Origin: Bufo bufo
Taxonomy: Eukaryota; Chordata; Amphibia; Anura; Bufonidae
Assembly: GCF_905171765.1 (NCBI RefSeq)
Contig: NC_053390.1
Span: 578,052,471-578,116,470, forward strand
Direction of reading: 5' to 3'
DNA length: 64,000 bases
Both the position numbers and the translations under genes were made by a program. Below, one piece after another: positions 33,509-45,139 of this stretch (within the stretch, counting starts at the first letter, position 1; each line of letters opens with the position of its first letter). The notes beneath the pieces were generated by a model. It searched no databases, was not told the DNA's origin, and saw only the letters and a list, made by a program, of their open reading frames with translations.

Positions 33509-33775
33509 GGCAACACTTAATTTTTATTATTACATTTATTAAATATTGAATATTAAATTGAACCAAAACTTTATTAAAATGATAAGAAAGTAAACTTAAA
33601 TTCACCAATATATTATCCCAATCTTTGAGGTAAATTCACGGACAATCAATTTGCCAAGCCTTTTGTGCCGGAGAACATGTATTATTAAATCGTGTTTTAA
33701 GCAACACTTTATAAAGTTGAGAAATTTTAGCCTTCTGTTCTGTTCCATATTCCCTATAAATTAATAGATGAAGCG
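33509..33775. other. Unassigned AT-rich sequence
   Basis: About 270 bp, no clear homology to other parts of the window. Ends in the 51-bp minisatellite. Confidence 0.3.
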
Positions 33776-34680
33776 GCCACTCTGTGGCCTCCTCATGCTG
33801 CTGACACCTCCACAATCTCTCGTCGTCGTGCCACCTCCAGACTGTCATCGTGCCACTCTGTGGCCTCCTGATGCTGCTGCCACCTCCACACTATTTCACC
33901 TTGCCACTCTGTGGCCTCCTGATGCTGCCGCCACTTCCACACTATGTCACCTTGCCACTCTGTGGTCTGCTGATGCTGCCGCCACCTCCACACTCAGTCA
34001 TTGTGCCACCCTGTGGCCTCCTCCTTATGCTGCTGCCAACACCTCCACACTCTGTCACTGTGCCACTCTGTGGCCTCCTGATGCTGCCGCCACCTCCACA
34101 CTATTTCACCTTGCCACTCTGTGGCCTCCTGATGCCACCTCCACACTACGTCACCTTGCCACTCTGTGGCCTCCTGATGCTGCTGCCACCTCCACACTAT
34201 TTCACCTTGCCACTCTGTGGCTTCCTGATGCTGCCGCCACCTCCACACTATGTCACTTTGCCACTCTGGGGTCTCCTGATGCTGCTGCCACCTCCAGACT
34301 CTGTAATTGTGCCCTCGGTGGCCTTCTCCTGATGCTGCTACTGCCACCTCCAGACTGTCATCGTGCCACTCTGTGGCCTCCTGATGCTGCCGCCACCTCC
34401 ACACTATTTCACCTTGCCACTCTGTGGCTTCCTGATGCTGCCGCCACCTCCACACTATGTCACCTTGCCACTCTGTGGTCTCCTGATGCTGCCGCCACCT
34501 CCAGACTCTTTAACTTTTGCTCTCGGTGGCCTTCTCCTGATGCTGCTACTGCTGCTGCCGCCACTTCCACACTGTCATTGTGCCACTCTGTGGTCTTCTT
34601 ATGCTGCCACCACCTCCAGACTCTGTCATTGTGCCACTCTGTGGTCTCCTCATGCTGTTCCCACCCTCCCCACTTCATGA
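33776..34680. repeat. 51-bp minisatellite (CTCTGTGGCCTCCTGATGCTG)
   Basis: Units of 51 bp (some lengthened to about 60) built from GCCACTCTGTGGCCTCCTG and CCGCCACCTCCACACT. As 51 is 17 codons, long frames stay open on both strands (33768-34730 plus, 33994-34455 minus) and encode only the repeat. Confidence 0.93.
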
Positions 34681-35152
34681 CTGGGCCACTATTTTGCCTT
34701 TCGGTCTGGCTTACATCATCAATTGTTTGACCCTTCTTCTGATCTGTCAGAAGGAAAGAAAAATGAGACGCACAACGGATCCTGTCTGTGTAGCAGCTGT
34801 AAGGCCTGCGTGGTCCCATGAGAATTGGCTTATGATTTGGTAGCCAAAATCAGGAGTGGGTACAAAAAACAGAAGACATGCAAATATTCCATTCACGTGT
34901 CATCTGTTTTAGATCCAGTCCTGTTTTTTTTTTTTTTTTGGCATTAGCAATACTGATGGATTATTGAGCAAAAGCTGACCGAGTGAAGGCGTATGCTCCA
35001 CAGACAGGATCCGTTTTTTGTGGGTTATTGTTCTGATGGATCAGAGGAAGGGCAAATTAATCAGTGACGTCAACACAAACTTACTGCTGACACCCTCTCC
35101 ACTCTGTCTGGGGGCTCTACTTGTATAAGTGTTTAATAAAACAGGTTCTGAT
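34681..35152. other. Non-coding flank of the minisatellite
   Basis: No gene or terminal repeat seen. Contains a poly-T run at 34925-34940. Probably part of a hAT-type element on grounds of position only. Confidence 0.3.
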
Positions 35153-35854
35153 TAGTAATGGACGAACATCGGCCGAGACGGTTCGCGATCAAATGTTTGC
35201 GAACCACAAGTTCGCATCGGGCCCCATTCACTTTAATGGCAGGCGAACCTGAAAAACCTTCAGCTCATATTTGCAGCCACCAAATACTTAGTAGAAGTGC
35301 ACAAATAGTCCCAAAACATGGACAGTGACATACTAGAGGGGGATCAATGACAAAAATTCCAATAAAAAATATGTGTCTTAATCAGGAGACATTTTTTTGC
35401 ATCTTAAAGGGAACTTCTCTGAAATGGGCCTTGTCGGAGCCAAGAAATTTTTTATTTTAGGCCACTGGAGTATGGGTCTTAAAAGTTAGGCATTCACCTG
35501 ACATAAAAGAAATTCTGATTATGTGGTTTGAGGTACATTATGCGGTAAATGGATAAATATTTTACAGTAGGCCACTGGACTACAGGCCCCAAACATTAGG
35601 CATTCACCGGACAGAAAATATCAAGTGATTATGTGGCCGGAGGTATATTACACGGTCAATGGATATCAATTTTACTGCAGGCCAGTACAAATACAGGTTA
35701 AATAAATATGTTTAAAAGAACTAAAAATATAAAATTGGATTAAAAACATGGCTAACGAAATCCCCCCTCTTGAAAAAAACCCTAATGCTAATAGTTGAAA
35801 TTCGATAACACATGCTCGTCACTGGTGTTGAATTCCTCCGAGGCCCCAACAATT

Positions 35855-36650
35855 ATTCATTTACCGTACAGAAAATAACAAGTAAGTATGTGGCTGGAGG
35901 TAGATTACACTGTCATTGGATATCAATTTTACAGCAGGCCAGTAGACTACAGGCCCCAAAAATTATGCATTCAGTGTACAGAAAAGAACAAGTAAGTATA
36001 TGGCTGGAGGTAGATTACACGGTCATTGGATATCAATTTTACAGCAGGCCAGTGGACTACAGGCCCCAAAAAATATGCATTCGGCGGACAGAAAAGAACA
36101 AGTAAGTATGTGGCTGGAGGTAGATTACACGGTCATTGGATATCAATTTTACAGCAGGCCAGTGGACTACAGGCCCCACAAATTATGCATTCAGCATGCA
36201 GAAAAGAACAAGTAAGTATGTGGCTGGAGGTAGATTACACGGTCATTGGATATTAATTTTACAGTAGGCCAGTGGACTACAGGCCCCAAAAATTATGCAT
36301 TCAGCATACAGAAAAGAACAAGTAAGTATGTGGCTGGAGGTAGATTACACGGTCATTGGATATCAATTTTATAGCAGGCCAGTGGACTAAAGCCCCAAAA
36401 ATTATGCATTCAGCGGACAGAAAAGAACAAGTAAGTATGTGGCTGGAGGTAGATTACACTGTCATTGGATATCAATTTTACAGCAGGCCAGTAGACTACA
36501 GGCCCCAAAAATTATGCATTCAGTGTACATAAAAGAACAAGTAAGTATGTGGCTGGAGGTAGATTACACGGTCATTGGATATTAATTTTACAGTAGGCCA
36601 GTGGACTACAGGCCCCAAAAATTATGCATTCAGCATACAGAAAAGATCAA
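35855..36650. repeat. ~109-bp minisatellite in hAT-E
   Basis: About seven units with TATGTGGCTGGAGGTAGATT, GTCATTGGATATCAATTTTA and GGACTACAGGCCCCAAAAA. More diverged relatives are at 35430-35680. Confidence 0.9.
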
Positions 36651-36961
36651 GTGATTATGTGGCTGGAGGACTATTAGACAGTCGATGGATATCAATTTTA
36701 CTGAAGGCCAGTACAAATACAGGTCAAATACATATGTTTAAAAGTACTAAAAATATAAAATTGGATTAAAAACATGGCTAATGAAATCCCCCCTCTTGAA
36801 AAAAACCCTAATGATAGTTGAAACACGTGGCCGTCGCAGGTGTTGAAACATTAGGCATTCAACAGACAGAAAAGGCCTTTTATGCCTCTGTATTTACCTA
36901 AGACAGGGACCATTATTTGTTCTGGGTGGTGGCGGATATTTGTGGGATGTCATGAGGAAAT

Positions 36962-38090
36962 TCAATTAAACGTGGTCGACTCGTCACATGTGTTGAATTC
37001 CTCCGAGATCCATGCCTCATTTATTTTTAGAAATGTGAGGTAGTCCACACTGTCGTGAGCTAGGCAAGTGCGCTTATCGGTCACAATCCCCCTTGCTGCG
37101 CTGAACGTCCTTTCGCACAGGAAGAGGGGAAAGCCAAGAGTTCCATTGCAAATTGTGCCAGCTCTGGCCACAGGTCAAGCCTGCACACCCAGTAGTCCAG
37201 GGGTTTCTCGCGTCTCAGAGCGTCCACATCGCCGTTGTCAGTCTAGGTATTCCTTGAGGATCCCTGGATCATTGTCGGCCTTAGGATCTAGGCGGCTGTT
37301 GATGGGTTGGCTGCAAGAATGATCTCATATCTGAAGTGACCAACACATTTGCAAACCACCTTCTTCTTGCATGCGCTGTTGGATTGGTACCCGCAACTGT
37401 TTCTCTGTGAGTAGAAATTCCTCTGCCAGCGCCCGCAAAAGCAGAATGCAGCATTTCTCGAAGCAAGGCCTGGAAGTGCTGCATTCTGAAAGCCCTCTGT
37501 GATGCTGGTAATATGTCCGCCATTTTGTGTTTGTACCAGGGATCTAAGTACGTTGCCACCCAGTACTGGTCCTTGCCCTTTATGCTTTTTATACGGGGGT
37601 CCCTTTTCAAACCCTGGAGCAAGAAGGCCCCCATTTGCACTAAACTGGTAGCGGTGGCGTGGCCTGGCTCCTGCTCATCGTCCAGAATAATGTTGTCCTC
37701 GGTTTCCTCCCCCCAGCCACGGACAACACCAGGGATCCAAGAAAAATTTAAAGCATGCTCTTCTTGCTCCTCTTACACCCCAGCACCATCCTCGTCTGAC
37801 TCCTCTTCAGACTCCTGTTGAATTGTCTCAGATGGAATAGCCCCCCTGGGAATTCATCCAGCATTGCGACTTCCTCATCTTCCTGTTTCTGATCCTCGAC
37901 GGCATGATCAATGACACGACGCAATGCATGCTCCAGAAAGGCAGCGTAAGGTATGATGTCACTGATGGTGCCCTGGCTGCAACTGACCAGTTTGGTGATC
38001 TCATCAAATGGACGCAGAAGTCTGCATGCGTCGCACATGAGCAGCCACTGGCGCGGTCTAAAAACACCAAGCTCCCGAGAGACTGTCCTG
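36962..38090 (-). pseudogene. hAT-E transposase pseudogene, C-terminal half
   Basis: Minus-strand frames in order: 38090 down to about 37750 (LLRPFDEITKLVS, SDIIPYAAFLEHALR), 37640-37281 (DQYWVATYLDPWYKHKMAD), 37171-36962 (LCERTFSAARGIVTDKRT, YLTFLKINEAWI), the last being the hAT dimerisation motif. Frames are broken by shifts and stops. The catalytic N-terminal half and BED finger are absent. Related to but clearly distinct from the hAT-A transposase. Confidence 0.87.
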
Positions 38091-38111
38091 AAGGCAGAGT
38101 GGACCAAAGCG

Positions 38112-38809
38112 GAAGGCAGAGTGGACCAAACTGGCGCCACTCCGCGAACACACGATTCCCCGACTGGAGCTCTGCGCTGCTCTGTTTGCAGTAGAGTAGG
38201 CTGAACTTATAACATCAGGAATGAACCTGAAAATTGAAGAAGTCGAGTTTTACATGGACAGCAAGGTAGTCCTAGGATATATTTGCAACAAAACCAGACG
38301 CTTTTACGTCTATGTCAGCAATTGGGTGCTAAGGATCAGGAGATCCACTTGTCCTAAACAGTGGCACTATGTTCCTACACAGCATAATCCTGCGGACAAC
38401 GCGACTAGATCCATCGCACCAAGCCACCTTAGGGACACTACATGGTTTACGGGTCCTACATTCCTGTACCATTCAACATCTTGCAGCACCGGATCCAACA
38501 CGTTTGAATTGGTAGACCCAGATGCTGATGAAGAAATCCGACCTGAAGTATCTGTTCTACGTATGGTGACTTCGGACCACCAACTCAAATCTCATAGTTT
38601 CGACAGGTTCTCCATCTGGATGACGTTCATATAGCTAAGTCTTACAAATTGACATTACCTGTGAGCCAGAAGCCCTGCAATAGTTGGCATCACTGCAAAG
38701 ACGCCTTTACCGCTGCTAATTTAGAAAAGGCCAAAAACATAATAATTTGCATTATACAATATGGTTATACAACAGCTAATAAATAGACTACCTCAGCAAA
38801 GGTCAAATA
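38112..38809 (+). pseudogene. BEL/Pao pol, part 2 (RNase H C-terminus onward)
   Basis: Resumes the gene broken at 30332: AEWTKLAPLREHTIPRLELC, then a stop at about 38190, then FYMDSKVVLGYI, FYVYVSNWVLRIR and HNPADNATR, all standard for BEL RNase H, then a region with NSWHHCKDAF. It ends at 38809 where hAT-C is inserted. A 22-bp tandem duplication (AAGGCAGAGTGGACCAAA at 38091 and 38113) sits at the junction with hAT-E. Confidence 0.87.
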
Positions 38810-39179
38810 TAGGGTTAAGCGAACCCGAACTGTAAAGTTCGGGTTTGTACCGAACTTTAGGATTTTTGGACCCCGGACCCGAACATTTCAGTAAAAGTTC
38901 GGGTTCGGGTTTGGTGTTCAGCAATTTCTTGGTGCTTTTTGAAAGGCTGCAGAGCAGCCAATCAACAAGCGTTTAACTCTGTGCCCTTAGAAGGCATCAC
39001 AGCCATGCCTACTAATGGCATGGCTGTGATTGGCCAGTGCAAGATGTGCCCCAGCTACTGAGCCCAGTGACAGAGAAAAATAACTTTTATCCGTCTGTTA
39101 GTTAGGTGGGTGGCGGCGGCCATTTTATGCAAGCTCAGTGCACCAACACTGCATATGTGCTTTTGTGACATTGAAATCC

Positions 39180-40460
39180 AAGCTTGAAATACTGCAATAA
39201 TAATCTGGGTTTAAAAAAACACACATTTTTGGCAATAACCTCCATCTTGGGCCTCTGCCGCATTAGTCAGTGTGCAATTTAAGCTACAAATACAGATATA
39301 ATTTTCTGGGTTTTAAAAAACACCCTTTTTGGGCAAAATACTCCATTTTACAGCCCTTGCTACATCTGTACATGTGAAATTCAAGCGTTATATACTGCTG
39401 TCATATTCTGTTAGTAAAACAAAACACCCATTTTGGGCAAAGTACCTAATATTGCAGTCTTTGCTGCATCTGTTATTGTTAAAACAAGCTTGAAATACTT
39501 CAATAATTTTCTGGGTTTTAAAAAACACCCATTTTTGGCAATACCCTCCATCTGTGGCCTCTGCTGCATTAGTCAGTGTGCAATTTAAGCTAGAAATACA
39601 GCTATAATTTTCTGGGTTTTAAAAAACACCCTTTTTGGGCAAAATACTCAATTTTACAGCCCTTGCTGCATCTGTACGTGTGAAATTTAAGCGTTATATA
39701 CTGCTGTCATATTCTGTTAGTAAAAAAAACACCCATTTTGTGCAAAGTTTTTAATATTGCAGTCTTTGCTGCATCTGTTATTGTTAAAATAAGCTTAAAA
39801 TACTTCAATAATTTTCTGGCTTTGAAAAAACACCCATTTTTGCAATACCCTCCATCTTGGGCCTCTGCCGCATTAGTCAGTGTGCAATTTAAGCTACAAA
39901 TACAGCTTTAATTTTCTGGGTTTTAAAAAACACCCTTTTTGGGCAAAATACTTAATTTGCTGCCTTGTTTGCATCTGTCAGTGTGAGATACACGCTTTAG
40001 ATACTGTTGTGTTATTCTGGTATAAAAAAAACACCCATTTTGGGCAAAATACTTAATTTGCGACCTTGTCTGCATCTGTACGTATGAAATTCAAGCGTTT
40101 TATACTGCTGTCATATTCTGGTATTGAAAATACACACATTTAGGGCAAAAATCTTAATTTTGCAGCCTTGTCTGCATCTGTAGGTGTGAGATACACCCTT
40201 TAGATACTGTTCTATTCTGCTATTAAAAAAATACCTATTTAGGGCAAAAAACCTAATTTTGCAGCCTTTGCTGCATATGTCATTGTGAGATACACCCTTT
40301 AAATACGGTTGTTCTATTCTGCTATTAAAAAAACACACATTTAGAGCAAAAAAACTCAATTTTGCAGCCTTTGCTGCATCTGTCATTGTGAGATACACAC
40401 GTTAGATACTGTTGTTCTTTTCTGTTATAAAAAAAACACCCATTTTGGGCAAGATCCTAA
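39180..40460. repeat. ~75-80-bp minisatellite upstream of the hAT-C transposase
   Basis: Units with ACACCCATTTTGGGCAAAAT, CTGCATCTGT, GTGTGAAATTCAAGCGTTAT and TATACTGCTGTCATATTCTG; same origin as 21360-22560. Confidence 0.85.
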
Positions 40461-40471
40461 ATTTGGGAAAT

Positions 40472-41332
40472 ATGAGGAGAGCAACAAATAAGGGACGTGG
40501 CCCCGGTCGTGGTGCTGCTGGTGGAGCTTCTGTTGCAGAAAGAGGACGTGGTCGATCTGTACCAGCTACACGCACAAGTGAAACCCCTTCCTCAGGTGCG
40601 AGTAGGTGTCAAAACCTTCAGCGGTATTTGGTCGGGCCTAATGCGGCTCTGCGAATGGCGAGGCCAGAACAAGTACAGGCGATAGAAGATTGGGTTGCAG
40701 ACAGTGCCTCCAATTCCTTCACATTGTCTCCCACCCAGTCTTCTGCTTAAAGATCAGCGTTGGCATCTGCAGCCGATGTCCATCAGTCTTTCACCTCACC
40801 CCCTTGCAAATCAGCCAAGCAGTCTGAGCCCCAAGTCATGCAGCAGTCTCTTCTGCTTTTTGATGACCCTGTTAGCAGGGTTTCCCAAGGCTATCCACCT
40901 AGCCCTGCCCCATAAGTGGAAGAGATTGAGTGCACCGATGCCCAACCACTTATGTTTCCAGATGAGTACATGGGAGGACCATTGCAGCACGTCTAGGATG
41001 ATGACGAAACACAGGTGCCAACTGCTGGGGCTTTCGAAAGTGTGCAGACCGACAAGGAGGGCAGGGGTGAAGACTGGGTGGAAGATGATGTGGAGAACGA
41101 TGAGGTCCTCGATCCCACATGGAATCAAGATCATGCGAGTGACCTGTGTAGTTCAGAGGAAGAGGCGGTGGTCGCACAGAGCCACCAGCACAGCAGAAGA
41201 GGGAGCAGGGTGCAAGAGCAGAGCAACCGTCCCCTAGATAGTACGCCTGCTACTGCCCACCACAGCAAGGGACCGAGCACACCAAAGCCAGCTCCAAGGA
41301 GTTCCGTGGCGTGGCAGTTCTTCAGACAATGT
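40472..41332 (+). pseudogene. hAT-C transposase pseudogene, N-terminal part
   Basis: Begins MRRATNKGRG as in hAT-B. Stop at 40748, further stops around 40913 and 40995, then a frame through the acidic linker (SVQTDKEGRGEDW) to the WQFFRQC start of the BED finger, where the LINE begins at 41333. Confidence 0.9.
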
Positions 41333-44300
41333 AACATAGTAACATAGTACATAAGGCCGAAAAAAGACATTTGTCCATCCAGTTCGGCCTGTTATCCTGC
41401 AAGTTGATCCAGAGGAAGGCAAAATAACCCTGTCAGGTAGAAGGCAATTTTCCTCACTTTAGGGGAATAAAAAATTCCTTCCCAACTCCAATCAGGCAAT
41501 CAGAATAACTCCCTGGATCAACGACCCCTCTTTAGTAGCTATATCCTGTAATATTATTACACTCCAGAAATACATCCAGGCCCCTCTTGAATTCCTTTAT
41601 TGTACTCACCATCACCACCTCCTCAGGCAGAGAGTTCCATAGTCTCACTGCTCTTACCGTAAAGAATCCTTTTCTATGTTTGTGTACAAACCTTCTTTCC
41701 TCCAGACGCGGAGGATGTCCCCTAGTCATAGTCACAGTCTTGGGGATAAATAGATGATGGGATAGATCTCTGTACTGACCCCTGATATATTTATACATAG
41801 TAATTAGATCTCCCCTCAGTCGTCTTTTTTCTAACGTGAATAACCCTAATTTTGATAATCTTTCAGGGTACTGTAGTTTCCCCATTCCAGTTATTACTTT
41901 AGTTGCCCTCCTCTGGACCCTCTCCAGCTCTGCTATGTCTGCCTTGTTCACTGGAGCCCAGAACTGTACACAGTACTCCATGTGTGGTCTGACTAATGAT
42001 TTGTAAAGTAGTAGGAATATGTTCTCATCACGGGCATCTATGCCCCTTTTGATGCAACCCATTATCTTATTGGCCTTGGCAGCAGCTGCCTGACACTGTT
42101 TTTTGCAGCTTAGTTTGCTGTTTATTAAAATTCCTAGATCCTTTTCCATGTCAGTGTTACCGAGTGTTTTACCATTTAGTATGTACGGGTGACTTGCATT
42201 ATTCCTTCCCATGTGCATAACTTTACATTTGTCAGTGTTAAACCTCATCTGCCACTTATCTGCCCAAGCCTGCAATCTATCCAGATCCCTCTGTAGTAGT
42301 ATACTGTCCTCTTCAGTGTTAATTACTTTACACAGTTTAGTGTCATCTGCGAAAATTTATATTTTACTATGCAAGCCTTCTACAAGATCATTAATAAATA
42401 TATTGAAGAGAATAGGGCCCAATATTGACCCCTTAGGTACTCCACTAGTGACAGTGACCCAATCTGAGTATGTACCGTTAATAACCACCCTCTGTTTTCT
42501 ATCATTGAGCCAGTTACTTACCCACTTACAGACGTTTTCTCCCAGTCTGAGCATTCTCATTTTATATACTAACCTTTTATGTGGTACAGTGTCAAATGCT
42601 TTGGAGAAGTCCAGATAAGTCTAGAACTTACTTCCTCATAGAAACTGATTAAATCAGTTTGACATGACCGATCCCTCACGAAGCCATGCTGATATGGCGT
42701 TATTTGCTTATTTCCGTTAAGATGCTCTAAGATAGCATCTCTCAGAAAACCTTCAAACAGTTTACCCACAACAGATGTTAAACTTACCGGCCTATAGTTT
42801 CCAGGCTCTGGTTTTGGACCCTTTTTGAATATTGGCACCACATTTGCCATGCGCCAATCCTGTGGGACATTCCCTGTCAGTATAGAGTCCGCAAATATCA
42901 GAAATAAGGGTCTGGCTATGACATTACTTAATTCCCTTAGGATACGGGGGTGTATACCATCCGGTCCTGGCGATTTGTCTATTTTGATCTTTTTAAGTCG
43001 CTGTTGTACTTCTTCCTGGGTCAGACAGGACACTTTTAATGGGGAATTTATTTCAACATTCAGCATTTCATCTGACAGTTTATTTTCCTCAGTGAATACA
43101 TTGGAGAAAAAAATATTTAACAGCTTTGCTTTCTCCTCGTCGCTCTCTGCGAATCCCCCCTCATTACTCTTTAAAGGACCGACACCTTCAGATTTATACT
43201 TTTTAACATTTATATAATTGAAGAACATTTTAGGGTTAGTTTTACTCTCTTTGGCAATTAATCTCTCGGTCTCTAGTTTGGCTGCTTTTATTTGTTTTTT
43301 ACATGTTCTATTTTTTTCCTTATAGTTTTTCAGTGCTTCCGTGCTACCCTCCTGTTTTAGTGTTTTATATGCTTTCTTTTTGTCATTTATTGCTTTCTTT
43401 ACAGTTCTGTTTATCCACATTGGTTTCTTTTTGTTCCTTAACCTTTTATTCCCATACGGAATGTACCTCTCACAATGAGCTTTTAAGATGCTTTTAAAGA
43501 TATCCCATTTAGTGGCTGTATTTTTATTTGTGAGGACTTTATCCTGTTTAGTTAGGCCTATGGCCTCTCTTAGTTGGCTAAATTTAGCTTTTTTGAAGTT
43601 TGGTATTTTTGTTCCTCCCTGTAGAAACGCTCTTTTGAATGATAATTGGAAGGTTATTACTTAATGGTCACTATTTCCCAGGTGTCCCCCAACCTGCACG
43701 TCTGTTGTTCTGTCAGGTCTATTGGGTAATACCAAGTCCAGTATGGCCGTCCCTCTAGTCGGGTCCTGAACCAGTTGGGAGAGATAATTGTCTTTGGTTA
43801 TTGCCAAGAATCTGTTTCCTTTATGAGATATACAAGTTTCAGTTTCCCAGTCTATATCTGGGTAGTTGAAGTCCCCCATAATAACCACCTCATTATGATT
43901 TGCCGCCTTGTCTATCTCGTTTAGTAGTATATTTTCTGTGGACTCTGGTATATTAGGCGGTTTATAGTAAACTCCTATTAGTAATTTATTGTTGTTTTTA
44001 GCTCCATGTATCTCTACCCACAGTGACTCTACATGTTCATGTCCCTCACTTATATCTTCACGGAGTGTGGGCTTTAGACAGGACTTTGCATAAAGGCAGA
44101 CCCCTCCCCCTCTCCGGGTTTGACGATCCTTTCTAAACAGACTGTAACCTTGTACATTAACCGCCCAGTCATAGCTATCATCCAGCCATGTCTCAGTTAT
44201 TCCCACTATGTCATAGTCCTCCTCACACATCACTAATTCCAGTACACCAGTTTTATTAGTCAGGCTTCTGGCATTAGTATACATACATTTAAGAGGTTTA

Positions 44301-45111
44301 TGTATATTTTTTTACCCTACACGTTTCCTTCTGAACTGTTCTAGTCCCTCCTTCCATTCCTCCCCCAGTCCCACTACCTTGCCCCCGGTCTCTATATGCA
44401 CTATGTTCCCCTTCTATAGAGTAATTACCCTCCCCCCCAGTCCCTAGTTTAAACACTCCTCCAACCTTCTAGCCATTTTCTTCCCCAACACAGCTGCCCC
44501 TTTCCCATTGAGGTGCAGCCCATCCCTACGATAGAGCCTGTAGCCGATAGAGAAGTCGGCCCAGTTCTCCAGGAACCCAAACCCCTCCTTCCTACACCAG
44601 TTCTTGAGCCACTTGTTAATTTCCCTAATCTCCCACTGCCTTTCTTGTGTGGCCCGTGGTACAGGCAGTATTTCGGAAAATACTACCTTTGAGGTCCTTG
44701 CCCTAAGCTTTTGACCTAAGTCCCTGAAATCATTTTTAAGGACTGTCCACCTACCCTTAACTTTGTCATTGGTTCCGATATGGACCATGACCGCTAGATC
44801 TTCTCCAGCCCCTCCCAGTAATCTGTCAACCCGATCCGCGATGTGTCGAACTCTAGCGCCAGGAAGACAGCACACTGTTCGGCGATCACGGTCTTTGTGA
44901 CAGATTTCCCTATCTGTTCCCCTAATAATTGAGTCTCACACTACCAGCACCTGTCTGGCCTGCCCTGCTCTCCTGGTCCCTTGCTTACCGGAGCTGACAT
45001 TCCCCTGACTGGCAGAGGAAGTGTCCGGCTGCGGCAGTGCCGTCTCTGGACTGACATCCCCCTCATCTGCCAAACGTGCAAACTTGTTGGGGTGTGTCAG
45101 ATCACACACCC
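41333..45111 (-). mobile_element. CR1/L2-type LINE, nearly full length
   Basis: Minus strand, 5' end at the right. Order: ORF1 with esterase domain (45139-44444), ORF2 endonuclease (44284-43661), reverse transcriptase (43420-41532), short 3' UTR ending in the repeated CTATGTTACTATGTTA at 41333. The tail repeat and esterase ORF1 fit the CR1/L2 clades. It interrupts hAT-C with no clear target duplication and a loss of about 16 bp of target. Confidence 0.9.
41532..44284 (-). pseudogene. LINE ORF2 (endonuclease and reverse transcriptase), disabled
   Basis: Endonuclease: ITETWLDD, MGDFNYPDIDW, GGHLGNSDH; N-terminus begins at YTNARSL. Stop at 43661 directly after SDH. Reverse transcriptase follows in 43420-42569 (DKSPGPDGIHPRILREL, NYRPVSLTSV, QHGFVRDRSC), is frameshifted near 42610 ([12 protein letters not shown] is in the next frame), continues 42560-42357 ([15 protein letters not shown]), meets a stop just before the catalytic FADDTKL (about 42350), and ends with 42275-41532 (LGILINSKLS, LVRPHMEYCVQFW). 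Three lesions in all; the catalytic motif itself is retained. Confidence 0.92.
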
Positions 45112-45139
45112 CAACACGAGTGGTTTGCACGCTGTGCAA
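44444..45139 (-). pseudogene. LINE ORF1 with SGNH/GDSL esterase-like domain
   Basis: Frame 45139-44936 runs into 44944-44444 through one stop. Around 44940 the block-I motif of SGNH hydrolases should read GDS; here it is stop-D-S (TGA in place of a Gly codon), so the catalytic Ser codon survives directly after the stop. Later blocks are VHIGTNDK and, near the C-terminus, DGLHLNGKGAAVLG, containing the D..H pair. Such ORF1 esterases are known from CR1 and L2 elements, with unclear role, perhaps membrane or RNP handling. N-terminal part is polar and low in structure. Confidence 0.85.

Larger units (their letters stand above)
35153..38090 (-). mobile_element. hAT-E: hAT element on the minus strand, 5' part missing
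   Basis: Its 3' end is at the left: TAGTAATGGACGAACATCGG followed by subterminal TTCGC/GCGAAC words. Then a ~109-bp minisatellite and a decayed transposase on the minus strand (36962-38090). The 5' end is lost where BEL/Pao sequence resumes. A block at 35680-35815 is repeated at 36705-36840, bracketing the minisatellite. Confidence 0.75.

Noticed and set aside
33768..34730. 320-residue plus-strand frame and several minus-strand frames
   Set aside because: 51-bp minisatellite, 17 codons per unit; open in several frames on both strands as expected from the repeat.
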